The notes below the pieces were generated by a model, which had not been told where the DNA came from, did not search any database, and saw only the letters and a program-made list of their open reading frames with translations. The translations under genes were made by a program, and so were the position numbers. A DNA stretch of 64,000 nt from Mucilaginibacter flavidus (GTDB taxonomy: Bacteria > Bacteroidota > Bacteroidia > Sphingobacteriales > Sphingobacteriaceae): positions 62,001-126,000 of the forward strand of contig NZ_JAMXOE010000018.1 of assembly GCF_024055575.1 (NCBI RefSeq), read 5' to 3'. Below, piece by piece: positions 1-8,318 of the stretch (position 1 is its first letter; every line of letters starts with the position of its first letter).

Positions 1-2
1 CA

Positions 3-326
3 GCCAAAGAACGCAGACAACTAGCTACTGAAGCCCTGGAAAAAGTGGGGCTGGCTAATCGCGTTAAACACTTCCCAAATCAGTTGTCTGGTGGACAAAA
101 ACAGCGGGTAGCTATAGCACGAGCAATTGTTGGTCGCCCGGAAATTATATTGGCCGATGAGCCGACTGGTAACCTTGACAGTGCTATGGGTAATGAGATT
201 ATGGACATACTGATGAAGCTTAACCAAAACGACGGCACCACCATAGTAATGGTTACGCATGATGAAAACATGGCGCATAAAACCCACCGGTTGGTCCGCT
301 TATTTGATGGTTCGCAGGTACAGTAA
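3..326 (+). CDS. ABC transporter ATP-binding protein, LolD/MacB type (5' partial)
   Basis: This is the C-terminal part of an ATPase that powers an FtsX-type transporter. The frame is already open at base 3, so the true start lies outside the window. Visible are the ABC signature LSGGQKQR, the Walker B stretch IILADEPTGNLD and the H-loop MVTHD. The TGNLD ending of Walker B is typical of the LolD/MacB/FtsE family. The Walker A half is missing because of the window edge. Two FtsX-like permeases follow 24 bases downstream and should be its membrane partners in one operon. The substrate cannot be told; family members export lipoproteins, peptides or drugs, or transduce signals. Confidence 0.9.
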   Translation, partial: AKERRQLATEALEKVGLANRVKHFPNQLSGGQKQRVAIARAIVGRPEIILADEPTGNLDSAMGNEIMDILMKLNQNDGTTIVMVTHDENMAHKTHRLVRLFDGSQVQ

Positions 327-350
327 TTCATCAGCCTAAAAATTAAGATC

Positions 351-1580
351 ATGCTTAAAAATTATTTTAAAATAGCCATAGCGGTATTGCGCCGCAGAAA
401 ATTCTTCACGTTTATCAGTCTGTTTGGCATCAGCTTTACGCTTACCATATTGCTGGTGCTCACCGCATTTATTGACAAAGTTGTTGGTGACAGCTACCCC
501 GACAAAAAGCGCGATCGCTCATTGTACGTTTCGCGGATTCAATTATCCTACAAGGACGGACGAAGCTCTGGGCCGTCGTCGTATTATTTTTTAGACCACT
601 ACGTACGGACACTAAAAACGCCTGTAAAAATGGCGATCTCATCAGGCTTTAGCGGTACTAATACGTATGTGAACAACAAGAAGATTGCTGTTAACTACAA
701 ATACACCAATGCCGAATATTGGGATGTTATGGAGTACGAGTTTACCGAAGGCAAAGCTTTTACCAGGCAACAAACTGATAATGCCGACAAGGTTGCCGTG
801 ATATCGGAAGATATGAAACGTGAATATTTTGGGGATGTATCATCAGTAGTAGGTAAGCTGATTGAAGCCGACAACGTGAAATATCGCGTTACCGGTGTGG
901 TGAAAAATGTGCCGATAACAACCTACATGCTGTACAGCGATATTTACCTGCCTTACACCGTGGCCAAGACCGATTTTAGGAAAGACAAAGGTTACCAGGG
1001 CGGTTTTTTCGGCGTCCTGCTGGCAAATTCAAGCGCGGATTTACCTAAAATGCACGACGAATTTGAAGATATGGTAAAAAGGTTGCCGCTGCCCAGCAAG
1101 GACGTTCTCAAAATATACTGCCATGCAGATACATACATACGCTCCTATGTTGATACCGGCGATGAAACAAATTCCGGAGTGACCATAGCGCTAACAGCCA
1201 TTAGCATATTTACCCTGCTGGTAATGCTGCTGCCAACGCTTAACCTGGTGAACATCAACATAACGCGCATTATGGAACGGTCATCGGAAATAGGGGTACG
1301 CAAAGCATTCGGTGCATCATCACGCACATTGGTTTACCAGTTTATTGTGGAGAATATTATACTCACGTTGTTAGGCGGCCTTATAGGCGTGGTATTGTCT
1401 GTAATAGCGTTGCAGGTGTTAAACGGCGCCAACCTTATACCTAACCTGGTATTAACGCTAAACTTTACGGTGCTTGGTATTGGCTTGCTGATATGTTTCT
1501 TTTTTGGCCTGCTGTCGGGTGTTTACCCGGCCTGGCGCATGTCGAAATTGAATGTAGTAACCGCGTTAAAAGCGCAATAA
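351..1580 (+). CDS. FtsX-like/MacB-type ABC transporter permease 1
   Basis: A 409-residue inner-membrane permease with MacB topology. One transmembrane helix lies near residues 20-42, then a periplasmic domain (MacB-PCD-like) of about 230 residues, then three C-terminal helices near 278-305, 330-352 and 372-395. The cytosolic motif EIGVRKAFGASS between the helices is the conserved FtsX coupling segment that contacts the ATPase, and the family-typical SGVYPAWRMSKLNVVTALK occurs at the end. It lies between the ATPase fragment and a second permease with 24-30 base gaps, so the unit is probably one ATPase with a permease heterodimer. The cargo is unknown. Confidence 0.9.
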   Translation: MLKNYFKIAIAVLRRRKFFTFISLFGISFTLTILLVLTAFIDKVVGDSYPDKKRDRSLYVSRIQLSYKDGRSSGPSSYYFLDHYVRTLKTPVKMAISSGFSGTNTYVNNKKIAVNYKYTNAEYWDVMEYEFTEGKAFTRQQTDNADKVAVISEDMKREYFGDVSSVVGKLIEADNVKYRVTGVVKNVPITTYMLYSDIYLPYTVAKTDFRKDKGYQGGFFGVLLANSSADLPKMHDEFEDMVKRLPLPSKDVLKIYCHADTYIRSYVDTGDETNSGVTIALTAISIFTLLVMLLPTLNLVNINITRIMERSSEIGVRKAFGASSRTLVYQFIVENIILTLLGGLIGVVLSVIALQVLNGANLIPNLVLTLNFTVLGIGLLICFFFGLLSGVYPAWRMSKLNVVTALKAQ

Positions 1581-1610
1581 AAATTGTCAAATCATTTAAA
1601 TTAAGATATT

Positions 1611-2807
1611 ATGTTCAAGCATTTATTTAAACTGATATGGAATAAAAAGAAACAAAACTTTTTATTGATGTCCGAGATATTATTCTCATTCCTGGTACTC
1701 TTCGCGGTGTTTACCCTGCTGGTGTACTATTACAATAATTATAAAAAGCCAATGGGTTTTGAATATCAAAACGTTTGGGTAATAAGCTATAATAACTCCT
1801 TTAAAACAACTAATACCGATTCGCTTGATACCTATTATGAAACGCTGAGCCAGAATTTAAGGGCATTGCCAGGTGTTAAGGAAATAAGCTATTGCAGCGA
1901 TAATGTTCCTTTTTTACAAAACACCTGGCAAGGGGGAGCAAACTACAAAGGCATGCAGGTAGGGGGAGTAAACCAGTATACTGTTGACGATACCTACGAC
2001 CGTACCATGACAACGCAATTGCTGGAAGGCCGTTGGTTTAATAAGGCCGATATAGTTGCAAAAAACCAGCCTATTATTATCAGTTCAGATTTAAAAGAGA
2101 AATTTTTTGGAACCGGCCAGGCAGTGGGCAAACTAATTGGCGACGGCGACCAGCCCGGTCACGACAAAAAGCTAATGAAAGTTATAGGCGTAATACAAGG
2201 TATCAAGGCAAAAGGTGACTACGCACCGGCAGGTTATGCCGTTTATCACCGTACAGATACAGGCTCTTATCGTTCGCTTGGCAAAATTGTGGTGCGGGTT
2301 AATGAGGGTGCCACCGCTGCTTTTGAGGCCCGGCTATACAAAACAATGGCCAATTATATGAAAAACTCTAATGTGGAGATAGAGCACCTTACAAACAAGC
2401 GGGTAGATGCCAATTATTTTACCCTTGTGCCAATGATAGTGTTGATTATTGTAGGCGGGTTTTTAATCATCAACGTAGCGCTGGGTTTATTCGGGGTGCT
2501 ATGGTATAATATTAACAAACGCCGCGGTGAAATTGGTTTACGCAGGGCTGTGGGTGCAACAGGAAGTTCGGTGTCATGGCAATTGATAGCAGAGTCGATG
2601 ATATTGGCGACACTGTCCCTAATCCTGGGAACATTTTTTGCAGTGCAGATGCCATTGCTTAATGTATTTGACTTAGCGGCAGGCATCTACCTGGTGGCGA
2701 TGGCTGTTGCTATTATATTTATATACCTGCTGGTGTTTTTATGTTCGCTTTATCCTGGTAAGCAGGCTGCTGCGATTTATCCGGCGGTGGCACTGCACGA
2801 AGAGTAG
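1611..2807 (+). CDS. FtsX-like/MacB-type ABC transporter permease 2
   Basis: A 398-residue paralogue of the preceding permease with the same plan: a helix near residues 18-42, a large periplasmic domain, and three C-terminal helices from about 268, 320 and 355. The coupling motif GEIGLRRAVGATG is intact. It sits 30 bases after permease 1 and closes the transporter operon. A palindromic intergenic repeat begins 3 bases after its stop. The downstream response regulator and kinase probably control this transporter, an arrangement common in Bacteroidota, but that is inference from proximity. Confidence 0.9.
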   Translation: MFKHLFKLIWNKKKQNFLLMSEILFSFLVLFAVFTLLVYYYNNYKKPMGFEYQNVWVISYNNSFKTTNTDSLDTYYETLSQNLRALPGVKEISYCSDNVPFLQNTWQGGANYKGMQVGGVNQYTVDDTYDRTMTTQLLEGRWFNKADIVAKNQPIIISSDLKEKFFGTGQAVGKLIGDGDQPGHDKKLMKVIGVIQGIKAKGDYAPAGYAVYHRTDTGSYRSLGKIVVRVNEGATAAFEARLYKTMANYMKNSNVEIEHLTNKRVDANYFTLVPMIVLIIVGGFLIINVALGLFGVLWYNINKRRGEIGLRRAVGATGSSVSWQLIAESMILATLSLILGTFFAVQMPLLNVFDLAAGIYLVAMAVAIIFIYLLVFLCSLYPGKQAAAIYPAVALHEE

Positions 2808-2810
2808 AAC

Positions 2811-2906
2811 CTGAATCAGGATTAAGCGGATGAAAGGATTCCCTGGATTGCGGCCGCCATTCGCCGAAATCTGATAAATCCCAAAATCTGTTTAATCCCG
2901 GTTCAG
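2811..2906. repeat. Intergenic palindromic repeat, copy A
   Basis: A long imperfect inverted repeat. The 21-base arm at 2811-2831 pairs with 2886-2906 (17 of 21 identical after reverse complement; the differences are transitions). The arms carry the core GAACCGGGATTAA, shared with copies near 6558-6578 and 58540-58570. It lies between permease 2 and the response regulator gene, entirely outside coding sequence. It looks like a REP-like element that could fold into a hairpin in RNA, but I see no T-tract of a normal terminator. Confidence 0.65.
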
Positions 2907-2929
2907 ATTAATTATACTTGTACTAAATT

Positions 2930-4303
2930 ATGATATTAGTAATTGATGATGATATTGCCGTACGCACCTCACTGCTCCTGTTACTAACCGGCGAGGGTTA
3001 TACTGCTGCGGATTGTGCCGGCCCTGTTGAAGCAATCAAGCTGATAAAAAAAAACGAGCCAGAGCTGATTATCCTCGATCTTAATTTTTCCAACGATACA
3101 TCTGGTAAAGAAGGGATGCGGCTTTTGGGGCAGATCAAGCAAATAAATGCTGCTATTCCCATTATATTGATAACAGGCTGGGCGAGTATCGAACTTGCCG
3201 TACAGGGCATGAAAGCCGGGGCCAATGATTTTATCAATAAGCCCTGGAACAACGACCATTTGCTGCAATCGGTAAAAACACTGATTGATCTGAATGAGAA
3301 AAAGGCCGAACACCATACCCGCAAACAGCTTGATAAAACCTACAACTTTCAGCATATAATTGGCGAGGACCCCAAAATGCTGAATATTTTGGAAACGATA
3401 GGTCGGGTGGCAGGCACAGATGCATCAATACTGATAATGGGTGAAAGCGGTACGGGTAAAGAACTAATTGCCGAAGCTATCCACCAAAACAGCTTGCGCC
3501 GCAATAAGCCTTTCATAAAAGTAAATTTGGGTGGTATATCCACCTCGTTGTTTGAAAGTGAGATGTTTGGCCATGTGCGGGGGGCGTTTACTGATGCGCG
3601 GTTCGACAGGGTGGGCCGCTTTGAAATGGCTAATAAAGGCACCATTTTTTTAGATGAAATAGGTGACCTTGATGCCGGCAGCCAGGTAAAACTTTTACGT
3701 GTATTACAGGACAGGACTTACGAAGTACTGGGCAGCAGCCGCACTAAATCTGTAGATGTGCGCGTGGTTTGCGCTACCAACAAAAGTTTGGAGGAAATGG
3801 TTAATAAGGCTACTTTCAGAGAGGACTTACTGTACCGTATTAACCTAATTACTATTTACTTGCCTGCCCTGCGCGACAGGCCGAAAGATATCCCCCTGTT
3901 GGTAAACTATTTTATCGATAACCTAAAGGAAATTTATAACCGTCCGTCGCTATCTGTAGCCGCCAACGCTATGAAATGGCTGCAGCAATTGCCTTTGCCC
4001 GGTAATATCCGCCAGCTAAAAAATATCGTGGAGCGAACTATTTTGGTAAGTAAAAATGATGAGTTGGATATCGACGATTTTCGCACCCAACTGGAACTTT
4101 CGCCGGTAAAAAAGGGGAATATCCAACTGCCGGGCATCGGTACTTTAACATTGGAGGAAGTAGAGGTTGAAATGATAAAGCGGGCAATGGAACACCACAA
4201 AAACAGGGTGGCAAAAGCAGCGGCATCATTGGGCCTTACCCGCAGTGCGCTGTACCGGCGGCTGGATAAATACCAAATCCCTTACGATGAAGCTGAGGAC
4301 TAA
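2930..4303 (+). CDS. Sigma-54-dependent response regulator, NtrC family
   Basis: A 457-residue transcription activator. The N-terminal receiver domain (about 1-120) has the acidic pocket DDD at 6-8 and the probable phospho-acceptor D50. The AAA+ domain follows, with Walker A GESGTGKE at 171-178, Walker B FLDEIGD and the arginine-finger region. The sigma-54 contact loop reads GAFTDA instead of the canonical GAFTGA. The C-terminus carries a Fis-type helix-turn-helix (VAKAAASLGLTRSALYRRL). It overlaps the start of the kinase gene by 17 bases, so the two are translationally coupled. The likely target is a sigma-54 promoter of the upstream ABC transporter, which would lie outside the window. Confidence 0.95.
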   Translation: MILVIDDDIAVRTSLLLLLTGEGYTAADCAGPVEAIKLIKKNEPELIILDLNFSNDTSGKEGMRLLGQIKQINAAIPIILITGWASIELAVQGMKAGANDFINKPWNNDHLLQSVKTLIDLNEKKAEHHTRKQLDKTYNFQHIIGEDPKMLNILETIGRVAGTDASILIMGESGTGKELIAEAIHQNSLRRNKPFIKVNLGGISTSLFESEMFGHVRGAFTDARFDRVGRFEMANKGTIFLDEIGDLDAGSQVKLLRVLQDRTYEVLGSSRTKSVDVRVVCATNKSLEEMVNKATFREDLLYRINLITIYLPALRDRPKDIPLLVNYFIDNLKEIYNRPSLSVAANAMKWLQQLPLPGNIRQLKNIVERTILVSKNDELDIDDFRTQLELSPVKKGNIQLPGIGTLTLEEVEVEMIKRAMEHHKNRVAKAAASLGLTRSALYRRLDKYQIPYDEAED

Positions 4304-5585
4304 ATATATCCTGTTCGTGGTAATTATCCACCTGGTTGCCCTTACGCTTACCTGGTTTATTTTTAAGGATAAGGTCTGGTTTATCGCATCCGAAGTATTT
4401 GTAATCATCTCAATTGTTATTGCTATACAGCTTTACAGGCAATTGATACAGCCGCTCAAAACCCTCATGCAGGGCGTAGAAGCTATAAAAGACCGCGATT
4501 TTAATGTGAAATTCCTCTCCACGGGTAAGCACGAAATCGACCAGCTGATTGACGTTTATAACCAAATGATGGACGAGTTGCGCACCGAGCGTACCCGACA
4601 AGAGCAGCAGCACTTTTTTTTAGAGAAGCTAATTTTTACCTCGCCCACAGGTATTGTCATTTTAGATTTTGACGATAACGTGCAGCAAATAAATCCCAAA
4701 GCCTTACAGATTTTCGGTATCGAAGCCAAACAGGTGCTTAACTACCCAGTCGATAGACAAGAGCATCCGTTGCTTCAGCAGATAAAATTGCTAGCATCGG
4801 GTGAAACTGTACTGGTTAAGGCAGATGGTATCAATACTTATAAACTGCAAAAATCGCACTTTGTGGACCGCGGATTTTCGCGGCATTTTATTATGATTGA
4901 AGATTTGACCGCCGAGATTGTAGCCGCTGAGAAAAATGTATACGGTAAAGTGATACGGATGATGGCGCATGAGGTAAATAATACGGTTGGCCCGGTTAAT
5001 TCGATAATGCAGTCAGCATTAAAAACGGATAAACTTTGGGAAGGTCACCAGTTTAATGTGCTGAAGGATGCGTTGCAGGTAGCCATGGACAGGAACCAAA
5101 ACCTCAATTTTTTTATGCGCAACTTTGCTGATTTGGTGAAGCTGCCGCCACCCAACAAACAACCTATTGACATGCATCAATTATTAAATTCTGTTGTGAT
5201 GCTTATGGGGGTTAAAGCAAAAGACAACGATATCGAATTTAAATTAAAGCTGGCGGATGGCCCATTGAAAATTATGGCCGATGAGCAGCAAATGGAGCAG
5301 GTGTTAATAAATATTGTAAAAAACGCCATTGAGGCAATTGACAAAAACGGGACTATAACTCTAATTACAACAGCCTACAAAAATAGTGTCACTATTTCAG
5401 ATACAGGCCCTGGTATTAATGCTGAACAAACGGCCAATTTATTTTCACCGTTTTTTAGTACCAAGAAAGATGGGCAGGGGATAGGGCTTACGCTGGTGCG
5501 CGAAATACTGGTTAATCATGGTTTTGAGTTCTCGTTAAAAACCGTAACTGCTAAGAAAACCGACTTTACCATATTATTTACTTAA
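4287..5585 (+). CDS. Sensor histidine kinase, NtrB/NtrY-like
   Basis: A 432-residue membrane sensor kinase paired with the upstream regulator. I take the ATG at 4287, inside the end of the regulator gene, because the protein then begins with a positively charged residue run followed by the first transmembrane helix; a longer reading from 4245 adds a non-homologous prefix. Order: two helices (about 7-50), a HAMP-like linker, a PAS-like domain (about 110-215), a dimerisation domain with H228 in AHEVNNT, then an ATPase domain with N-box NIVKNAIEA, G1 DTGPGI and G2 GQGIGL. The signal sensed is unknown. Confidence 0.93.
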   Translation: MKLRTKYILFVVIIHLVALTLTWFIFKDKVWFIASEVFVIISIVIAIQLYRQLIQPLKTLMQGVEAIKDRDFNVKFLSTGKHEIDQLIDVYNQMMDELRTERTRQEQQHFFLEKLIFTSPTGIVILDFDDNVQQINPKALQIFGIEAKQVLNYPVDRQEHPLLQQIKLLASGETVLVKADGINTYKLQKSHFVDRGFSRHFIMIEDLTAEIVAAEKNVYGKVIRMMAHEVNNTVGPVNSIMQSALKTDKLWEGHQFNVLKDALQVAMDRNQNLNFFMRNFADLVKLPPPNKQPIDMHQLLNSVVMLMGVKAKDNDIEFKLKLADGPLKIMADEQQMEQVLINIVKNAIEAIDKNGTITLITTAYKNSVTISDTGPGINAEQTANLFSPFFSTKKDGQGIGLTLVREILVNHGFEFSLKTVTAKKTDFTILFT

Positions 5586-5668
5586 TATTTTATTTAATGC
5601 AGGGCTTTCATAATTGAAAATTAGTTGGTTATATTTAATTAATTTAAAACCTAATCTTTTGATAAATT

Positions 5669-6442
5669 ATGGAAACTAAATCTTCAACCAAGTACGTAGC
5701 CGAACTCATCGGCACATTTTGCCTTGTACTGTTCGGGTGCGGCGCCGCGGTTATTGCAGGCGCTTCTGACCCGGGAATTCCACCTTCGGGTATCGGTCTG
5801 TTAGGTATTTCACTTGCTTTTGGTGTAAGTGTTGTGGTTATGGCGTATACAATCGGTCCAATTTCCGGTTGCCACATTAATCCCGCCATTTCCATTAGCA
5901 TGCTGGCTGCCGGCAAACTAAGTGTTAAAGATTGTGTGGGATATGTGATTTCGCAATGTATCGGTGCCGTTTTTGCTTCGGGCGTATTGTATTTGTTGCT
6001 GTCCGGCAAACCCGGCTTTTCGATGGGCGAGTATGCCCTCGGCGCCAACGGTTGGGGTGAAGGCTACTTGGGTAAATATTCAACCCAATCAGCATTTATT
6101 GCAGAGGCTGTATTTACATTCCTGTTCCTGGTGGTTATTTATGGAACTACTGCCAAACGCGCAAACCCGGCAATGGCTGGCCTGGCTATAGGTTTATCGC
6201 TGGTGTTAATCCATTTAGTGGTAATCCCAATCACAGGCACGTCAGTAAATCCTGCCCGCAGCCTTGGCCCCGCAATATTTGCAGGTGGAAAAGCGCTCAA
6301 CCAGTTATGGTTGTTTGTGGTTGCCCCGATACTTGGCGGCCTCGTAGCTGCCGGTTTCTGGAAAGGTGTTATGGAACAAAAAGAAAGCATTGTGAGCAAA
6401 ACTGTTGAAGTTCACGAAGATATATCGATAAACAGGGTATAG
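5669..6442 (+). CDS. aqpZ: Aquaporin (MIP family), AqpZ-like
   Basis: A 257-residue inner-membrane channel with six predicted helices and the two half-helix signatures: NPA at 71-73 (HINPAIS) and NPAR at 194-197. The arginine after the second NPA is the selectivity-filter residue typical of water-selective aquaporins, and the sequence lacks the extra loop of glycerol facilitators, so AqpZ-like water transport is the best reading. It is slightly longer than E. coli AqpZ, with a hydrophilic C-terminal tail of about 25 residues. It stands alone, 83 bases after the kinase gene and followed by repeat DNA. Confidence 0.9.
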   Translation: METKSSTKYVAELIGTFCLVLFGCGAAVIAGASDPGIPPSGIGLLGISLAFGVSVVVMAYTIGPISGCHINPAISISMLAAGKLSVKDCVGYVISQCIGAVFASGVLYLLLSGKPGFSMGEYALGANGWGEGYLGKYSTQSAFIAEAVFTFLFLVVIYGTTAKRANPAMAGLAIGLSLVLIHLVVIPITGTSVNPARSLGPAIFAGGKALNQLWLFVVAPILGGLVAAGFWKGVMEQKESIVSKTVEVHEDISINRV

Positions 6443-6457
6443 TATCCCCGTTTATTT

Positions 6458-6578
6458 TGTCTGAACCATGATAAAGAATTAAAAGATTAACGTGATGCTA
6501 AGCATCAGGTAATCCTAAAATCAGGTAAATCATGGTTCAGACATTAACAAATCCCTCAAATCCGCTTAATCCCGGTTC
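6458..6578. repeat. Intergenic palindromic repeat, copy B (composite)
   Basis: A composite element in the spacer after the aquaporin gene. A perfect 15-base inverted repeat joins 6458-6472 (TGTCTGAACCATGAT) and 6529-6543. Inside it is a perfect 5-bp hairpin GATGC/GCATC at 6494-6506. Just beyond, 6558-6578 on the reverse strand reads GAACCGGGATTAAGCGGATTT, the core shared with the copies at 2.8 and 58.5 kb. No coding potential is seen. It may act as a transcription terminator for the aquaporin gene, or simply be a dispersed REP-like sequence. Confidence 0.7.
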
Positions 6579-6698
6579 GCAGGCAACCAATCCCCGTATC
6601 CCCGCGTAATGTGATTGTAGGTTTTAACCCAATCACCCCTAAAACAATTGAAGCAAGTATTAGCAGGTATTTCGGCTATCTTAAATGGCAGGGAAAAG

Positions 6699-8318
6699 AT
6701 GAAGCTGTATAAGCTCATTGTTTTCGACCTTGTTATTGGTGTGCTGGATATTGCGTTTTTAGGAGCCCTGCTTTTTGTTTTGAACCTGTATACCAAAAAT
6801 TCAACGCAGATCAGGCTTTCGTTCTTGCCACAATTGTTACTAAATCCGGATTCACTGCTGCTCATCGGTGTGTTTTTTATCCTTTTTAGCTTAAAAAACC
6901 TGTTTGGCTACATCGGTTTAAAATCGCAACACCATTTTTTTTACAATGTGGCATCAAGGCTTTCCAAACGGAATTTACTTAACTATCTTTCGGACGATTA
7001 CGGTCGGTTTGTAGGTATAGATTCGTCCGTCCAGGTCCGGCAAATAAGTCAGCAACCTATCGAATTTAGCCATTACATACTCACCAACGTTCAGCAAATT
7101 GTATCGCAGCTAATATTGATATCTTTTACCGTGCTAGCTATCTTGTTTTACCACCCTACATTATTCCTGCTGCTTTTTTTATTGCTGTTACCACCTGTCG
7201 TTTTGTTGGGATGGTACATCAGGAAAAGATTGAAAGATGTTCGCGACAGCATAAAAATAACCAACGAAAAAGCACTGCAACACCTGCACGAATCGCTGGC
7301 CGGTTACGTAGAAAGTAATGTATACGACAAGAATGAGTTTTTTTCGGAACGTTATTCCAGCTATCAAAATCAACTGAATGAAAACATTGCCACCCAGCAA
7401 ACCTTGCAAAGCCTGCCATCGCGCCTGGTGGAAGTTTTTGCCGTGCTGGGCTTTTTAATATTGGTTATCATTAACAAGTTATCGCCCGGCGCACCAGGTG
7501 TTAATATGGTAACCATCGGAGTGTTTATGGCCGCTGCATATAAAATTATACCGGGTATTGTAAAAATACTAAACAGTAGCGGGCAGATAAAAACTTACAA
7601 GTTTACCTTAGCAGATTTATTGCCGGCAGAAGCTGGCGTGTCATCGGCACGGAAAACCATCGCTGTAGAACCGGTTAACGCTATTGCTTTTGAAAGCATC
7701 AGTTTTACTTATAAAAATCATCCCGTTTTAAATAATCTCAGCTTCGATATTAAACCGGGCGATTTTGTAGGTGTATCCGGCAATTCAGGTAAAGGAAAAA
7801 CAACAATTATTAATCTCTTGCTTGGTTTTCTAACTCCTGGTGGCGGCAATATCTGCATTAATAACACCAAAACCAGCGACGTTGACCGGGTTGCCTATCG
7901 CAGCCACATTTCGTATGTAAAGCAGCAGCCATTTTTTATTAACGATTCGATTATAAAAAACATTACCCTTTCTGACAACGGTTATAACCCCGGCAAGTTA
8001 CAGGAAACTGCCGTTTTAAGCGGTGTTGAAAAGCTTGTAGAACATTACCCGGAAGGGATGGAAAAGATAATTACCGAAAATGGCAAAAACATAAGCGGTG
8101 GCCAGCGGCAACGGGTTATGCTGGCAAGGGCACTGTATCACGATTTTGATTTACTGATACTGGACGAACCATTCAGCGAAATGGATAGTGCGTCGGAAAA
8201 TGATATCCTTACCCAAATGAAACAGCTTACCACGCAGGGTAAAATGATATTGTTTATTACTCATAATAAAAGCAGCCTTAAATATTGTAAAAAAGTAATA
8301 ACGATTGATGAAAAGTAA
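6699..8318 (+). CDS. ABC exporter with fused membrane and ATPase domains
   Basis: A 539-residue half-transporter of the MsbA/peptide-exporter class. I prefer the ATG at 6699 over a TTG at 6648, because the protein then starts directly before the first transmembrane helix. The membrane domain spans about residues 1-310. The ATPase domain shows Walker A GNSGKGKTT, signature NISGGQRQR, Walker B LLILDEP and H-loop ITHN. It should work as a homodimer exporting a lipid-linked, peptide or small-molecule product. The glycosyltransferase gene downstream overlaps its 3' end by 11 bases, so the two are co-expressed. It opens the unusual biosynthetic region ending near 21.3 kb. Confidence 0.9.
   Translation: MKLYKLIVFDLVIGVLDIAFLGALLFVLNLYTKNSTQIRLSFLPQLLLNPDSLLLIGVFFILFSLKNLFGYIGLKSQHHFFYNVASRLSKRNLLNYLSDDYGRFVGIDSSVQVRQISQQPIEFSHYILTNVQQIVSQLILISFTVLAILFYHPTLFLLLFLLLLPPVVLLGWYIRKRLKDVRDSIKITNEKALQHLHESLAGYVESNVYDKNEFFSERYSSYQNQLNENIATQQTLQSLPSRLVEVFAVLGFLILVIINKLSPGAPGVNMVTIGVFMAAAYKIIPGIVKILNSSGQIKTYKFTLADLLPAEAGVSSARKTIAVEPVNAIAFESISFTYKNHPVLNNLSFDIKPGDFVGVSGNSGKGKTTIINLLLGFLTPGGGNICINNTKTSDVDRVAYRSHISYVKQQPFFINDSIIKNITLSDNGYNPGKLQETAVLSGVEKLVEHYPEGMEKIITENGKNISGGQRQRVMLARALYHDFDLLILDEPFSEMDSASENDILTQMKQLTTQGKMILFITHNKSSLKYCKKVITIDEK

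Noticed and set aside
4245-4286. Longer histidine kinase start within the regulator gene
   Set aside because: The extra 14 residues are the out-of-frame end of the helix-turn-helix; ATG 4287 precedes the first membrane helix directly.
6648-6698. Longer exporter start at TTG 6648
   Set aside because: It adds 17 residues before the first membrane helix; ATG 6699 fits the topology better.
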